Of a DNA stretch of 64,000 bases, positions 1 to 12,274 are shown piece by piece (the stretch's first letter is position 1; every line of letters starts with the position of its first letter). The stretch is taken from positions 372,001 to 436,000 of the forward strand of contig JAYXKI010000011.1 in NCBI GenBank assembly GCA_037892935.1. Reading direction: 5' to 3'. Under the pieces are notes generated by a model, which saw nothing but the letters and a program-made list of their open reading frames with translations, was not told the DNA's origin and ran no database searches. A program made the position numbers and the translations under genes. This DNA comes from Phlebopus portentosus. Taxonomy: Eukaryota; Basidiomycota; Agaricomycetes; Boletales; Boletinellaceae.

Positions 1-608
1 TGGAAGTAATTTGGCGCACGCCTCCCTTGCCTAGTGGCATTTCGGTACGCCGAGGGACCGGTTTCATTATCCAAGGGCCTATTACAATAAGGACACGATC
101 CAAGCGGCTCGGAGGAATCCTTGCCCGAATGCGGGCGAACCGAAAGCGCATGGGAGTCCGAGTTATAGAGTACAACTTGGTGCGAATCCGCAAGGATAGT
201 ACGCCAGGGAGGCTGTGAGGACACATACGAAGAGTTGTCGTCGTCGTCAAATGGCAAGATGGCAAGAGACCCAATCGGTGAGGCAGACTTGCTGGAACTT
301 GCGCTTCCGAGAGTCGACGGCATTTTAAGGAAATGGAAATCTACGCCACGGCCACACAAGTTCTCTGAGAGTGTGAAAGTAAGCTGCACGTTGTAGTATA
401 ATTCGCTCAGATATTCGTCGACGAGTAGAACGACTTCTGCAATGAAGAGCAGGACAGCATAGTGGTCTGAGGTCAAGTGCCTTCAGCGCCGCAGGTCCGG
501 AGGACACGTGCGTGAAGACTCAAAGTGCACTTCAACGCGTGACATTACACTATATCCATCATGGAATAAACATAATCTATGCATAGAATTTATATTCCAA
601 GTGTGAAT
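1..608. other. Left flank of the retrotransposon, no gene seen
   Basis: This stretch lies downstream of the stop codon of the minus-strand Gag-Pol ORF and should hold the polypurine tract and the 3' LTR if the element is complete. I compared it by eye with the sequence right of the Gag start (9567-9850) and found no shared block, so no LTR can be called. The short ORFs here (27-218 and 325-507) show no recognisable domain. The LTR may lie left of the window or may have been lost. Confidence 0.5.
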
Positions 609-1654
609 TCAGTCACCAAAGAGAGGCCCTTCTGGTATCGGAGTAGAACTACGCGCAGGGACATTGGAAAACGACGTGCCGGTCGTTGGCAAATTGGCGG
701 ACTTCGAGGTCATGAAGGTCATCGAAGTACTTGGCGTAGTATCAACAACCTGTGCTGCGGACTGCGAGTGGGTGAGTGTGTTCGGGACTCGTACGGAGGG
801 TTGACTCGGCCCATCAAACTTGGACGAGCTCGCGAGGTTGGGAAGAACGGCAGGACGAATCAACGAAAGTGTGGTATCATCCCCCACTTTTGGTTCGTCG
901 GGCCGCTTTTCGATTCCCGGGGTGAGTTTACGCTGGGCTGCCCGGTTTCGACGACTATACGGGGCACTACCTTCTCGGAAACGAGCCTCACGGACTTTCG
1001 AACCTGTCGGCGAGTTATTCAGTGACAAAACTAAACTTGTTCTGGAGTAGAGTATCAACTGTATACCTTGATTCGAGGCAAGATTCTTGCGTCTCGAATA
1101 GTCGAAATGGTTCTGGATCGCTTCAGCGAGGTGCCTCGGGTCTGCAAACGGGGGCAAGGCTGCCAACGCATAGAAATCCGGTACGTGTCCATTATACAAC
1201 CTGCGTATAATCAAATAACGCTCTGGTTGATTAACACCAGGCGGGATCGAGTTCGTCTCGATGTATCGATGGAATTCGAAGACCTTCCTCAATTCGGCGG
1301 CTAGGAATACATACGACGTGGACGTGGCCGTGTCAAACGTGGCCCAGGACTGGGTGATTGGGCCAGTATCCGGCTCAGTGAATCTTTCGGGAGGTGCATT
1401 CGGAACATTCGAGTTCGGGGCAAAGAAGTTGACTGGGAGGCTGTCAGAATTCATAGTAAGCGTTTTGGATATTCTTCTGAACTTCTTCCAGTGCTTCTTA
1501 TGTGAGTCCTTTAGTTGGTACACATTGTTTACATGCAGAGAGGCTAAAATTGCCTCGTGCTCTACCCGAACGGTATGTACAGTTATCTGTGGATCATCTG
1601 TATCCGGCTCATCATTCCCCATAGGCAGGTTCTCTATAGAATCGACACCCAGGA

Positions 1655-1800
1655 CCTCGAGGTACGTATTAAGTGCCTCGAGATGCTTTACTTTCTCGTA
1701 TGGAAGCCATGTGTGGTCTCCGGCTTTCCATACGACCTTGAACAATGAATCCGTACCTTTCCCATAATGGGTATCTATCGATTCGACAACCCATTCGTTA
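1655..1800 (-). other. Chromodomain at the integrase C terminus
   Basis: Residues about 2590-2637 read EWVVESI, then a short basic turn, then KVVWK, HTWLP and an acidic helix ending in LEVLG. These are the aromatic-cage and helix landmarks of a chromodomain. In chromoviruses this domain binds methylated histone H3 and steers insertion into heterochromatin. Unusually, the ORF continues for about 350 residues beyond it. Confidence 0.85.
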
Positions 1801-4800
1801 GTACCGTCCTCCAAATTAGTTACTTGGCTGATATCCCTTCCAGGAAACAATCTATCATCGTTCGGCATATGTATTCTTAACAAAGATGCATGGAAAATGG
1901 GGTGTATGCCTCGATTTTTCAAACTTCTAGGTAAGTCAATCTCATATGAATCGTTTCCAGCGACCCTAAGTATCTTGTAGGGCCCTATGAACTTAGGTAC
2001 TAATTTTCGTGCACGTTGCTTTGGTAAGTTCATGTTCTTTGTTGACAGATATACCAAATCTCCGATTTCGAATGGTGACATCCGCCGATGTCTATTAGCT
2101 TGCCTCGTTTGTTTTACCCTAGCTTGTAAGATGGAGTCGTGTGCTGACATGATTGCTTCTTTCAGCTTCAATGCAAAAGTTCTTACCCCCGGGTACTCGT
2201 CTTGGCTCGGATCATTCCATATCATGGAACGAGGCATTCTTCCATAGTTCAGGAAGAAAGGTGCGTAACCAGTTGTTTCTGATCTTGCAGAATTGACTGC
2301 AAACTCAATCATAGGTAATTTCATCACCCAATCTTTCTGGTTCGGTGAAACACATTGTCTCAGCATTTGAGCAATCGTTTTATTCATTCGCTCTGTAGCT
2401 CCATCGGTTTGTGGATGGTAAGCACTTGATAGCCTCAATTTGACATTAAGCAATTTATTCAAGTGTTTCCACAGCGTGCTTGTGAATAGTGATCCTCGAT
2501 CGCTCACAATCGATTCAGGTAAGCCATGCAATTTGTATACATTTTCGAATATTAACTCAGCAAACTCTTTGGCTCTGTACGTTTGCTTACAAGGTAGCAA
2601 ATGAACCATTCTGGTGAGTAAACATACAATCGTGCATATCATATCAAACGAACTAAGTCGATTCTTGGATTCGGGAAACGGTCCTACAAAATCCATACCA
2701 ATAGTTTGCCAGGGTCGCGTTGGTGCATTCAATGGATTCAACAATCCATATGGTCTTTGGTGATTCGGCTTCGAAATCTTACAGGTATGACATGAATCAC
2801 AATATGAGCTAATATCTGATACCATTTCTTTCCACCAGACTTGGTCTCTCAGATATTGCAATGTTTTCCGTGCTCCCAAGTGTGCTAGAATTGAATGTGC
2901 GTGCTCAATTACAATTTCTCGTGCACTCCTGTTGTTAATCAGAATTTTGGGTATACATAGCAGATACCTCTCGCCCTCCCGTCGAAATATCAATCCATTT
3001 TCGACGTGAAAATTTTTGTAGTGGGCAGGATTCTCCATGATCAGTTTGAAAAACTGATCTTCGTGAAATCGATTTTTCAAACAGTTAGGAAACTGGATTT
3101 GCGGTTGTGCTTGTGCAATCACATCGGTGAGCGTTGGTTCTATTGATTGTTGTAAATTTTGAATATCTGACTGTATTGTAGGAAATTGTGGATCAATGGT
3201 GTCCATTTCCTTGCCTGTATGCGTTGATTCGGAAGTCGCGACTTGCGAAGGTTCAGATGGGATTGGCGCGTGAGGACGATCTTGGATCGTCTTGCTATTT
3301 CCAGTGATTGGCTCAGAGGATAGATCAGTGAGTCGATCTTTTTGCTGAGTCGCGTCTTTCTCACGCAGATCGTTTTGTCGATCATCGAGACCGTTGTTGC
3401 TAGGTGTGTCGCGGTTTCGGATTCTCAAAGTCACTTTTTTAATTCGTGGTCTTTGCATTCCGCCCTCCTGAATATTAGACGAATTATCTTGCTGTTCTCC
3501 TCTTTTGAAGGTAATTCGGAGTCGTTTAGGTACGTTCATAGCTATGTTTGAAAGTCGATCCATGTTCTCATGGATTGGAATAGAATACATATGAAGTATA
3601 TGCGTTGGATTGACTAGTATTGGGCTTGCACCTTTGTTTTCCAAGCGACTTAATATTGGTATGTCGTCCTCATCGATCTGGTTTGTGTATTCTGGTCTAG
3701 TTCGAACTGTACCAGGTAAGTCTTCTGCATATATGCGTGATAATGCATCTGCTAAGATATTTTCAGTTCCTGCAACATAGATTACTTCGAAGTCGAAATC
3801 CGACAATTTCTCTATCCATCTAGCTTGTCTGCCACTTAGATTCGGCTGTTCGAATAAGTGTTGCAGTGGTTTATGATCTGTAAACCATCGGAAATGTGCT
3901 CCTTGAAGTAAGTTTTTGTGTCTGAGCATAGTCTCGACTCCTGCTAACAATTCCTTGTCATGTACAGGATAGTTCTGCTGTGCAGAATTCAACTTAGCGG
4001 AATAAAATGCAGCGACCTTTGCATTTTGCCAGTCTTCTCCTTGGCTGATTATTCCTCCAATTCCAGTGTGAGACGCGTCTGTAGTTACATTGATTGGAGG
4101 TGCGTTCTTTCCATACTGCAAAACTACGCGGTGATGATTCTGAAAATCATGTACCAGTTTTACAATTTGGTCAAACGCTCGTTGTTCAGTAAATGACCAT
4201 CGAAATCGAGCAGTTTCACCCGAAATATTGGTAAGTACTCCCATTGGTATTCTTAGTTGTGGAATGTTCGGTGCTAAATATCCTACTGCTCCTAAGAATC
4301 GTTTCAACGAATCTTTGCTGCTCGGTACTTTCCATTTCTGAATCGAATCTATTTTATGTGGGTCCATTCTGATACCATTATCGTCGACTATATGTCCTAA
4401 TATGCGTAATTCTGATTGGAACAGTTGCATTTTGTGTTCGCTAAGGTAAAACTGTTCTTTGCGCAAAATGTCGATAACAATTTTCAGATGTCGAATGTGA
4501 TCTTCGACCGTATCAGAATATATCACCAGGTCATCAAGATAGATATCCATCCAATCTCCCAGGTATGGTTGAAAGATATGATTCATTAGAGCTTGGTACG
4601 TCGCTCCACTATTACAATCTCCCAATTGCATTACTTGACTAACCATTGTGCCGTCAGGTGTATTGAATATAGTTCTCGATACATGTTCTGGGACAACTCG
4701 AATTTGCTCGTAAGCATCTTTTCCATCTATTAATGATCTGTATTTCTTGGATGCGACTCTGCGAAGTACAGATTCAATGTCGGGCAATGGTGAAGATAAT

Positions 4801-6629
4801 TTTCGAGTATTCGCGTTCCGATCTCGTAAGTCTACAACCGTTCTCAATCGAATCGGTTCGTCTTTATTCTTACGAGGTTTTTGCAGCAATAACATTGGCA
4901 TTGCGTTTGAACCGGTAACTACTTTCCATCTTCCACTTTGAATGTAGTCCTTACGTTTTTCTTTCCATTGTTCTCTCAAGGGATCTGGACATGTCGAACG
5001 ACGAAATTTATATTTCTTAGTCTCGTCTATCAATGGAATAGAATGATTTATTGCTCGAAGTGGTGGTAAGGAAGTTTGCGAAGCATCTTTGAATAGATCT
5101 CGTGCGTATTCCTTAATTTCCAGCCGGCATTTCTCAAGTTCGCGTTCGTAAGTGTCAATTACCATCGAAGAAAGGTTTGTGATTTGTTCACCTTCCAATG
5201 GTAATGGATCTGAGCTTTCGATCCAGATTCTTGGTTGGTTGAAACCAATCGAAACTTTGTGTTGGTACAAAAATGGTGTCCCTAGGATGATATCATAATT
5301 GTCCAAATTCATTATGTCGAAATGTCTCTTACATTTCACACTCCCAAACTTGAGTTCTGCCAAGGCACAGTAATTCACTTTCGTTCTCGATCCTTGGGCT
5401 GCCAATTGCACTGCTAACGGTTTTGCTAGTGGAATTCGTCTTAGACCAATCTGATCAGCAAATTTCGATGATACAAAGTCTGCAAGTGATCCTGAGTCGA
5501 CCAAAGCTCTTGCAGGCTGTCCCTCAAGATGTACAATCACGACTATGGGACTCGGGATACTTCTCTTGAAGTCTTTTGCGTAAGCAGATGTTCGTTCGAG
5601 CATAGGTACAGAATGTACGTTTTTCTTAGTCTGTACAGCGTTCACGGAGTAGCTCCTGACAATATATTCATACTTAATCTTTGTCACAGTATTTTCGTTT
5701 GCTCGCTCCAATATGCCATGTACTAGGTAAGCTAGTGCACAATACACTAAGAATTCACATTCCTGCTCTGAGTAACCTCGCAACAAGTTTATAACTTGTT
5801 GATTATTCCATGGTACGTCCAAATCGAATAGTCGTGGTTCAAAATATTGCTCAATTCCAGGTTCGTCTAGGTGATCGAACAGTCTAGGGTTGAAGATATC
5901 TTCGATTTCTTCCCTTACCCCATTCGTATTCACAACATCTGGTGAGTATCTTGCTTCTCTTCCTAAAGCATACCATGTTCTTATGTCGAATTCAGGCATG
6001 TACGCCAATTCGACTGGTAACATGAATTCATCTCTGTCCCACCAATCTTCGACACAGAAATATTCGTCATTTACTCTGGTAACCTGGAACCGTTTCGAAA
6101 TGCCATACTGGTGTTTCCATTTCTTGACGCATTTTCGGTCAAATGGGTAAGGTATCCCATTTTTCAAGCATTCAATCGCACCATAACTGAACGCATCCTT
6201 ATATTCCCATGGTTTCTTTCCATTGCAACGTATCATTCTTGGTTTGGTGAATTTCCCTGTGTGATGTTTCAATGGTTTGACATTCAATTCGCGTTCTGAT
6301 GCATTTGACTGATAGGTTACAAAATGGTTGGTGTTTAGTAGATCCGTTCGAGACAAGCGGAACATGTCTCGTATGAGTTCGTAACTCATCGGATCGCTCT
6401 CCAACTCATCATCAGGTTCGTCGTATTCGGTCTCGTCAACATATATCATTGAGGCATTGATTGTATGTTGTCCAGCTGATGATGAAGCTCCTTGTGTAAC
6501 CACTTCCAGGTCTAGGTACTGTTCGTCTCGATTCATCGAACGAAGCTTGTCCAACGCTGCGTAATTGACAGTTACTGCGTTGGAGGTGCTAGGTAGCGTC
6601 GTTTCCATTTTGACAGTACTCTTAGTTGG

Positions 6630-6671
6630 GCAATCTTTCGCCATGTGTCCAACTTGCTCGCATATGAAACA
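6630..6671 (-). other. CCHC zinc knuckle of Gag
   Basis: The segment encodes the pattern C-x2-C-x4-H-x4-C at about residues 966-979 of the polyprotein. This is the nucleocapsid-type zinc knuckle that binds the element's RNA. It lies far from the protease motif (about 380 residues), an unusually long spacer. Confidence 0.9.
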
Positions 6672-9566
6672 TTGATTTTTAGCTCGCATTTCATCCAGTT
6701 TCTCCTTACTCCATTTCTTTACATATGGATTCTCGGTCTTTGGACGTCTATCTTTCTTAGGTGCGCCTTTCTTCTTATTTCTCTCGTCTCTGTCCTTATT
6801 CTTTGCATTATTAGGGCGAATGTTTGTGCTGTTAGCACTAACATTCCGATGAGACGGTTTTGCACGTGATCGTTCGCTTTCCTCAAATCGACGTCTGTTC
6901 TTCCATGGCTGCTTGCCTTTGACATTTGGGGAGTGTTTACGTTCTTCTGGACGTTCAGAACGTAAATTTTGCTGACTATAATTTTTGGTATAAATTCCCT
7001 CGTGCCATTTTACACCAATTGCTTCGTTAGCTCGTTCTATGCTGTCCAGTCGATCATGCAGATCTTCGTAAGACACAGTATCGGGACTCAAGTTATCTAG
7101 ACGCAATTGTCTTTGATATTCGGGATGTAAGCCTTCCCATACTCTGCGAATCAATTCCCTAGTTGAAATATCTCCCAGGTTTTCGGCCATGACTTCCATT
7201 TCATACAAATATTTTTGTATATCTTTGCGTCCTTGTCTCATACGCTGGAATTGTCTTCGTAAGTCCTCAGAATAATTTGTTGGAAAGCAGTAATTCATTA
7301 ACTCGGTGTAGAACTTCGACAAAGTCCATTTTTGGTCTTCAATACCTACTTTCTGGCGATAAAACTCCATTGCTTTACCTTTCAAGAAACTAGGTAAGAC
7401 ACCTACTTGTTGTCTTGGAAGTCTTTCTAACCCTGTTTGGCGCATATACAAGTTTGTTTCGACCACAAACTTATTAAATTTGGTCAAGTTGGCTTCTCCA
7501 TCGTACGGGGTAGGTGGAATCGCTTTTACTCCTTGAGATTGAATTTTGAGGAGTAACATGTTCTTCTTCCATCTACGTTTAGCTCGTTTCTTCTTGGATT
7601 TGGTATGTTCCGAATCACTCGAATTAATACTTGAGGGTTCCATTAACGTATCATCACTCGAATAATCAGAATCATCTGATGAAGAGCTAGACGAACTACT
7701 TGGATTACTTGAAGATGGGCTGGTAGGTTTACGAGACGATCGACGAATTGCTTGTTTGAGAAAACTCTGATGACCTAAATTCTCAGAAGGCTTGATTGAC
7801 GCGAAACGACCTGTATGTCGTTCTTTCTTCTCTTTCTCATGTCTTTTGTCTCGCTTTTCCCTATTCTTGGCTTTCTTGGTCTCTTGTACTCGGGACTTGT
7901 GTCTTCCAGCAAGAATGGCTATTTTTCGTACCGACTGTCTGGGTCCATCAAGCTCACTATCAGATAATTCATCTGATAGTTTGCTTTCGTTGCCTGTGTC
8001 CGAGTCTTTGGGTGCCTTGCCTCGTCTCTTGTCATCCGAGCTCTCATCGGAACTGTGATCCGGACTTCCTGGGGGTCCTCTGTGGAATTGACGCGTGCTA
8101 TACTCGTGTCTGTCCCCGTGTTCACTTGGATCTCGCTTGATGTTCTTCTCCTTCTTTCGGTCGAATTCCCTATTGTGCTCCTTACTAGGCGATCTGGATT
8201 TGGACTTGTACCGACGATGAGTTCTCTGTTTTTCTTTCTTTTCCTTTTCAATTAGCTGGTCAGGAGATGAGGCATCCCAGGTAGACGGTCCGGCGTATCC
8301 TGAGCGAAAGGTCTGCGTGCGTGCCTCTTTGGCACGCATTCTCTCCTCTTCTTGTTCTTGCATACGTCTGAACTTGATTGCCTGAAGGTACTCCATCTGC
8401 TGATCTATATCGGAGATAGACGTGAAGGCCAGTCCCACGTTTCCGTAATTATCAGGGTCTGGTAATTTACCCTTAAATTTTGCTGGTGTCTTCGTGCCCT
8501 GACTCATAGATTCCTGGTCATATCCTGATACTCGAAGAGATCCGCTGGAGATGGGCAACCCTACTGCGCTAGCGGAAGCCCACTCTCGTATCTCCTCTGC
8601 ACGACGTTGAAACCGCTTCTCTTCTTTCTGGGCCCTCCTGTCCGCTTTACGCTCGGCCTTACTTTTCGAGTCGGTCTGAGTCGAGAAAACCGAGAACTGA
8701 TCATCTTCGTTCTCTTCCTCGACTTTGTCGGACTTGCGGCTCCCTTCCCGAGGTGGATTATTCAACTCTTCATTGAGTTTCTTTACTGCCTCCTTAAGAG
8801 GAATATTTGATTCGCCTCGTGGCGCAACCACGAATCTATTGGATTCGTCTAGTCCAAATTCGAGCCTCATGTCAGTGAACATGCGTTGCACTTTCTGCGC
8901 AGCTGATTCGAGTTCTTGCGTCGATAATTCCTTACTGGTACGTTTACCTTCGGAATTTCGTCTATTCCTGCTTACTGGGATAAAACCTTCGTTATCAGCT
9001 GTGGTATGGCTCAGTACATTACTTGGTACTGTGCTATACTGACTCATGGGGGTCTGTTCCCCAGTTCTGGTGCGTGTTCCCAAATTTCTTTCTGATTTTA
9101 CTGGTTCTGATGTAATTACAGTAGCTGGACCGGTCGAAGGGTAGTACCCCGCCGGTTTCCAGTTGGATATAGACGGATTATCATCAACGTCAATCCGGTG
9201 AGTACCTTGTACTTCTTTGGTAACATTCGCGGGATTGGCACGCGGTTCTTCGCGAGGTCTTTCGACTCTCTCGCGGAAAATTTGAGCTGCATCCCTGATG
9301 CGCCCCTTCGCAGGCGGAACTACCGCTGCGGTATCTCGGTGAGCGTCCCCACCAGTCAGAGTATCTTCTTCTGACTCTTTTCTCTTCGTTTGTTCAGTAC
9401 GAATCGAATTCGGGGAGAGTTGTTCTTCAACAACCCCCACAGACAGCCGTCTACCCCGGTATTGACGTTTTACAATCGGTATGTCTCTATTGACTTCCCG
9501 AACACGTCCTTCCTTGTTGCGCAACGTTATAATATTCTTTGGTGGATCCATAGATACGGTGAGCAC

Positions 9567-9673
9567 TCAAAAACAACACAGAACAAATGAAAATCAGTGA
9601 AACTCAGCTATTGACCATCCGTAAGTACTTATCCGACTTATAATGAGGGCATGTCCTTGCTCCCGGGCCATCA
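9567..9673. promoter_or_regulatory. 107-nt spacer between divergent Gag-Pol and glomulin starts
   Basis: Only 107 nt separate the first codon of the minus-strand polyprotein from the predicted plus-strand ATG of the glomulin-like gene. It must serve as promoter or leader for both if both are expressed. There is no room here for a full 5' LTR. The segment is A-rich near the Gag start. Confidence 0.5.
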
Positions 9674-11769
9674 ATGAATACTGTGAACGTAGAACCAAGC
9701 GACCCGGGAAAAAACAGTCTCGTTGATCGCCTCCAGAAATGCCAAGATTCACGCGAGGTGTCTAGTACTCTCTTGAGTCTCCCTTCTCAAAGATATTAAA
9801 TTGAAATTTTATCTCGAAAGACTGGCGAAGGGGACATAAACGCAGAGCTTACTGCAATTTTAACTCACGCCGTACACGATTCGAATCCATCCTATACCCT
9901 GCGTGACATCGCTCAAGCATTGGCTGTAACTGGAACATATTCAGAACTGGTATGTCCCCATTGGATTTATACTGTTTGGTATCTGCTTGATCTCTTGGAT
10001 TTAGGACGCGTTGGATGCGGTGCCCTCCTTCTCGACATTGAAGATTCCGCCGCCGATGAGATCTTGTCTCTTTTGGCTGAGTGCGGAAATGCGAAGGAAA
10101 CCGTTGTGGCTGTTCAAGAATCACTCGAAAGGCTCCGTCACGACCTCATCTGCTCTGACGAGTTCAGTGGGATAAAGGCCTTTCTACGACTTGAACGCTT
10201 ATTCCGTCTTTATATCGGTGGTTCGTCCGCATGGAAATGCTGAAAGATCTGCTCCCTCTGATGTTATGGCATGCTCATTTAGCGATCCCTCGACTAAAGC
10301 TTCGAAGGAGATCCGCTTCAGATACTTTGAAGCCTCTCTTCGTGGATGTAGTTCCCGTTATTGAATCCATCGGAAGCCATTTTAAAAGGGACGAACGCGA
10401 TTCCCTTGCAAAACTCACATGCCGTCTTGTATCCTGTACGTTATCGTGGTCTGCTCAGCAAGGTAACGAAGGTCATTCTGTAGTGAAGGTGATATCCCGT
10501 CATTGGTGCATTACCGTAAGGCAATGTACTCATCAAGCTGCTTTGCTAGGCACTTTGCAGAAGTATACTCAGCGCAAGTGTTGCAAACCTTACCGGAACG
10601 AACATGGCGCAGCAGAAGTTTAAATCCTGCAAGCCCTCGATTATTCCAAATTCCAGGAGGTGCCAACTCTGATAGTGATGCTCTTTTGCAAAAATGCTTC
10701 GTGGGTTCTTTCTTGTATCTCCTTCTTGTACTTCTATCCCTTGTTAATAGATAATCCATATAGGCTACGGCAATTTCATTGTCATACTCCATCGATGAAT
10801 TGCTACAAGAACGCACGGCCGGATCTCTTGTCTTGCTTTCGATATTCCTCTCTCGCGCAACACCATCAACGTCGACGCCATCTCCGAACACGCTACTCTC
10901 GTCAGTTTTCTCGGTCCTTATCGCAGCTCTGCAATCCAACACGAGTACAGACGCGAGCTTAAACATCCTGCTTCACATTCTTTATCCTTCTATCCCCAAT
11001 AGGACAACAGGCATTGATCCAGAATATATCCCCCCTCTATCCTCAGCGCTCGCTTCAACAGCAAGTACAACTCCTGATCCGCAGATACGACTTATCGCAT
11101 TCCGTATACTCGGAGCGCTTCTCGCTCGGGCACCACCTCTGGAGCATATGACCCTGCTCCGGGATCTCCTCACCGAAACCCCCTTCCCATCGATGCGCGT
11201 CGCGGCTGTCGGGCTCCTAAAAGATGCTGTACTGCAAGCGTTACGACCAGATGCTGGGCCCAATCCATTTGCGAGTCCCGACATGTTGCGGACCTTTGGA
11301 TATATCGTCCTCCGACCAGATCCACCGGACTTGTTTTCCAAGCCTGCCACGCGCGCCTCCCCTGAATCATTCATGGAGACGCAAGAGCCAAAAAGACTGG
11401 TAGAGTGCCTTGCGTTTTATTACGTGCTGCTGATGCGCGACGAGCACAACGCTGTAAGTTTTCGGTTATTTCATTCTGCTTCATTTTCGACTATGTGTTT
11501 ATCCTTTTGATTGATTGACAGACGGGAATTCGGAATCCATCTCAAGTCAAGTCCGTTGAGAAGGAATTTCTGTCGCCTTTGCGAGATACACTGAATGCAT
11601 GGGCAGAATTGGAAGACATACAGACACGTCAGTGTTTTCGTACACTTATAATTAATCCAAGGATCTTATGTAGTGATGATTAGTCGACGAGCAAGCTGGG
11701 ATGGCTCTCGCTGCACTTGAGACGAGCCTTGAAAGGATCGATGAAGCTTATGAAAAGCTAAATCTGTAG
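9674..11769 (+). CDS. Glomulin/ALF4 (YAP1-binding) family protein, frame broken
   Basis: The product resembles the glomulin/ALF4/Ybp family of helical-repeat proteins. Animal glomulin binds the RING protein Rbx1 and restrains cullin ligases; yeast Ybp1 supports Yap1 oxidative signalling. Support: the helical stretch AIPRLKLRRRSASDTLKPLF near 10280, a long clean exon 10779-11452 with repeat-like segments such as LRLIAFRILGALLAR type helices, and a last exon ending LERIDEAYEKLNL before the TAG at 11767-11769. Clear introns start at about 9950, 10470, 10690, 11452 and 11630. The first exons need three one-base corrections to stay open: near 9796 (AAA), near 9836 (GGGG) and between 10192 and 10243. 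No GT-AG pair explains these, so this is either a decayed gene or carries sequencing deletions. The Gag-Pol ORF starts 107 nt upstream. Family call fairly sure, exon structure uncertain. Confidence 0.65.
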
Positions 11770-12274
11770 CCGTCATGAAGGTATCCGGTACTGCGTATGT
11801 TATGTTTGCATGGAAGTACCCTATCTAGCACGAGGGCTCCGGGCAGATCGAATGCTGGCAACGTAATATTTCGAGGAAGAGTTCATTATATGTGTTTTAT
11901 GTATGTAATGGGATTGCTGAAAGAAATGATATTTAAAGATACCCACACGCCGTAGATCTTATATGGGCAGATAGCTCTCTTAAATTTCTTGGACTAAATT
12001 TTCATGTGTCTCGCTGGAGATACGCGTAGTCTACGAGGCCTAGTTTTGACTGATGTTTATGGGCTGGTCAGGAAACCCTATGTGCTCATAACTTGTCCGA
12101 ATAAGGTAATTTAAGGTTCGGAGAATAAGTGAGGATATACCCATTTGTGTGTGTGTGCACACCACGGCTGTCTCCCACCGTTGTCGACGTTGCCCTCCCC
12201 CTTTGCCTCTCACCTTCCTCTCCCTCTCTCCTTTCACTTATTACCTCTCGAAAATTTCAAGAACGTAACCAACG
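11770..12274. other. Intergenic: glomulin 3' end and pyrimidine-rich leader
   Basis: The first part is AT-rich 3' flank. From about 12165 to 12250 the plus strand is a run of C and T (CCCTCCCCCTTTGCC and similar) directly before the DUF7137 start. Pyrimidine tracts of this kind commonly precede transcription starts in basidiomycetes. No gene was recognised. Confidence 0.5.

Larger units (their letters stand above)
609..9566 (-). mobile_element. Ty3/gypsy chromovirus Gag-Pol polyprotein, single 2985-aa ORF
   Basis: The ORF encodes the structural and enzymatic proteins of an LTR retrotransposon that copies itself through RNA and inserts with its own integrase. Seen in order: a long charged Gag-like region; a CCHC zinc knuckle at about residues 966-979; an aspartic protease motif DSG at 1357-1359; reverse transcriptase with YLDD at 1676-1679; RNase H beginning with the TDAS motif near 1830; an integrase HHCC zinc region at about 2216-2263; the D,D35E catalytic triad at D2292, D2356 and E2392; and a chromodomain at about 2590-2637 that marks it as a chromovirus. 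About 350 further residues follow. A second possible start (MDPP) lies five codons inside. The frame is intact over 8.9 kb, which suggests recent activity or selection. It is much longer than the roughly 1300-1600 aa usual for fungal chromoviruses, through the N-terminal region, the Gag-protease spacer and the tail. No LTR or convincing primer-binding site was found. Confidence 0.95.

Noticed and set aside
579..9590. Many plus-strand ORFs inside the Gag-Pol region
   Set aside because: All lie antisense to the polyprotein with no domains; they are shadow frames.
9659..9670. TGGCCCGGGAGC on the minus strand as a retrotransposon primer-binding site
   Set aside because: A 5' LTR would have to lie directly to its right, inside the glomulin-like coding region, and no copy of that sequence exists on the left side.
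9880..9895. GATTCGAATCC as a tRNA T-loop
   Set aside because: No matching acceptor, D-arm or A-box in the right distance; it is within the glomulin coding frame.
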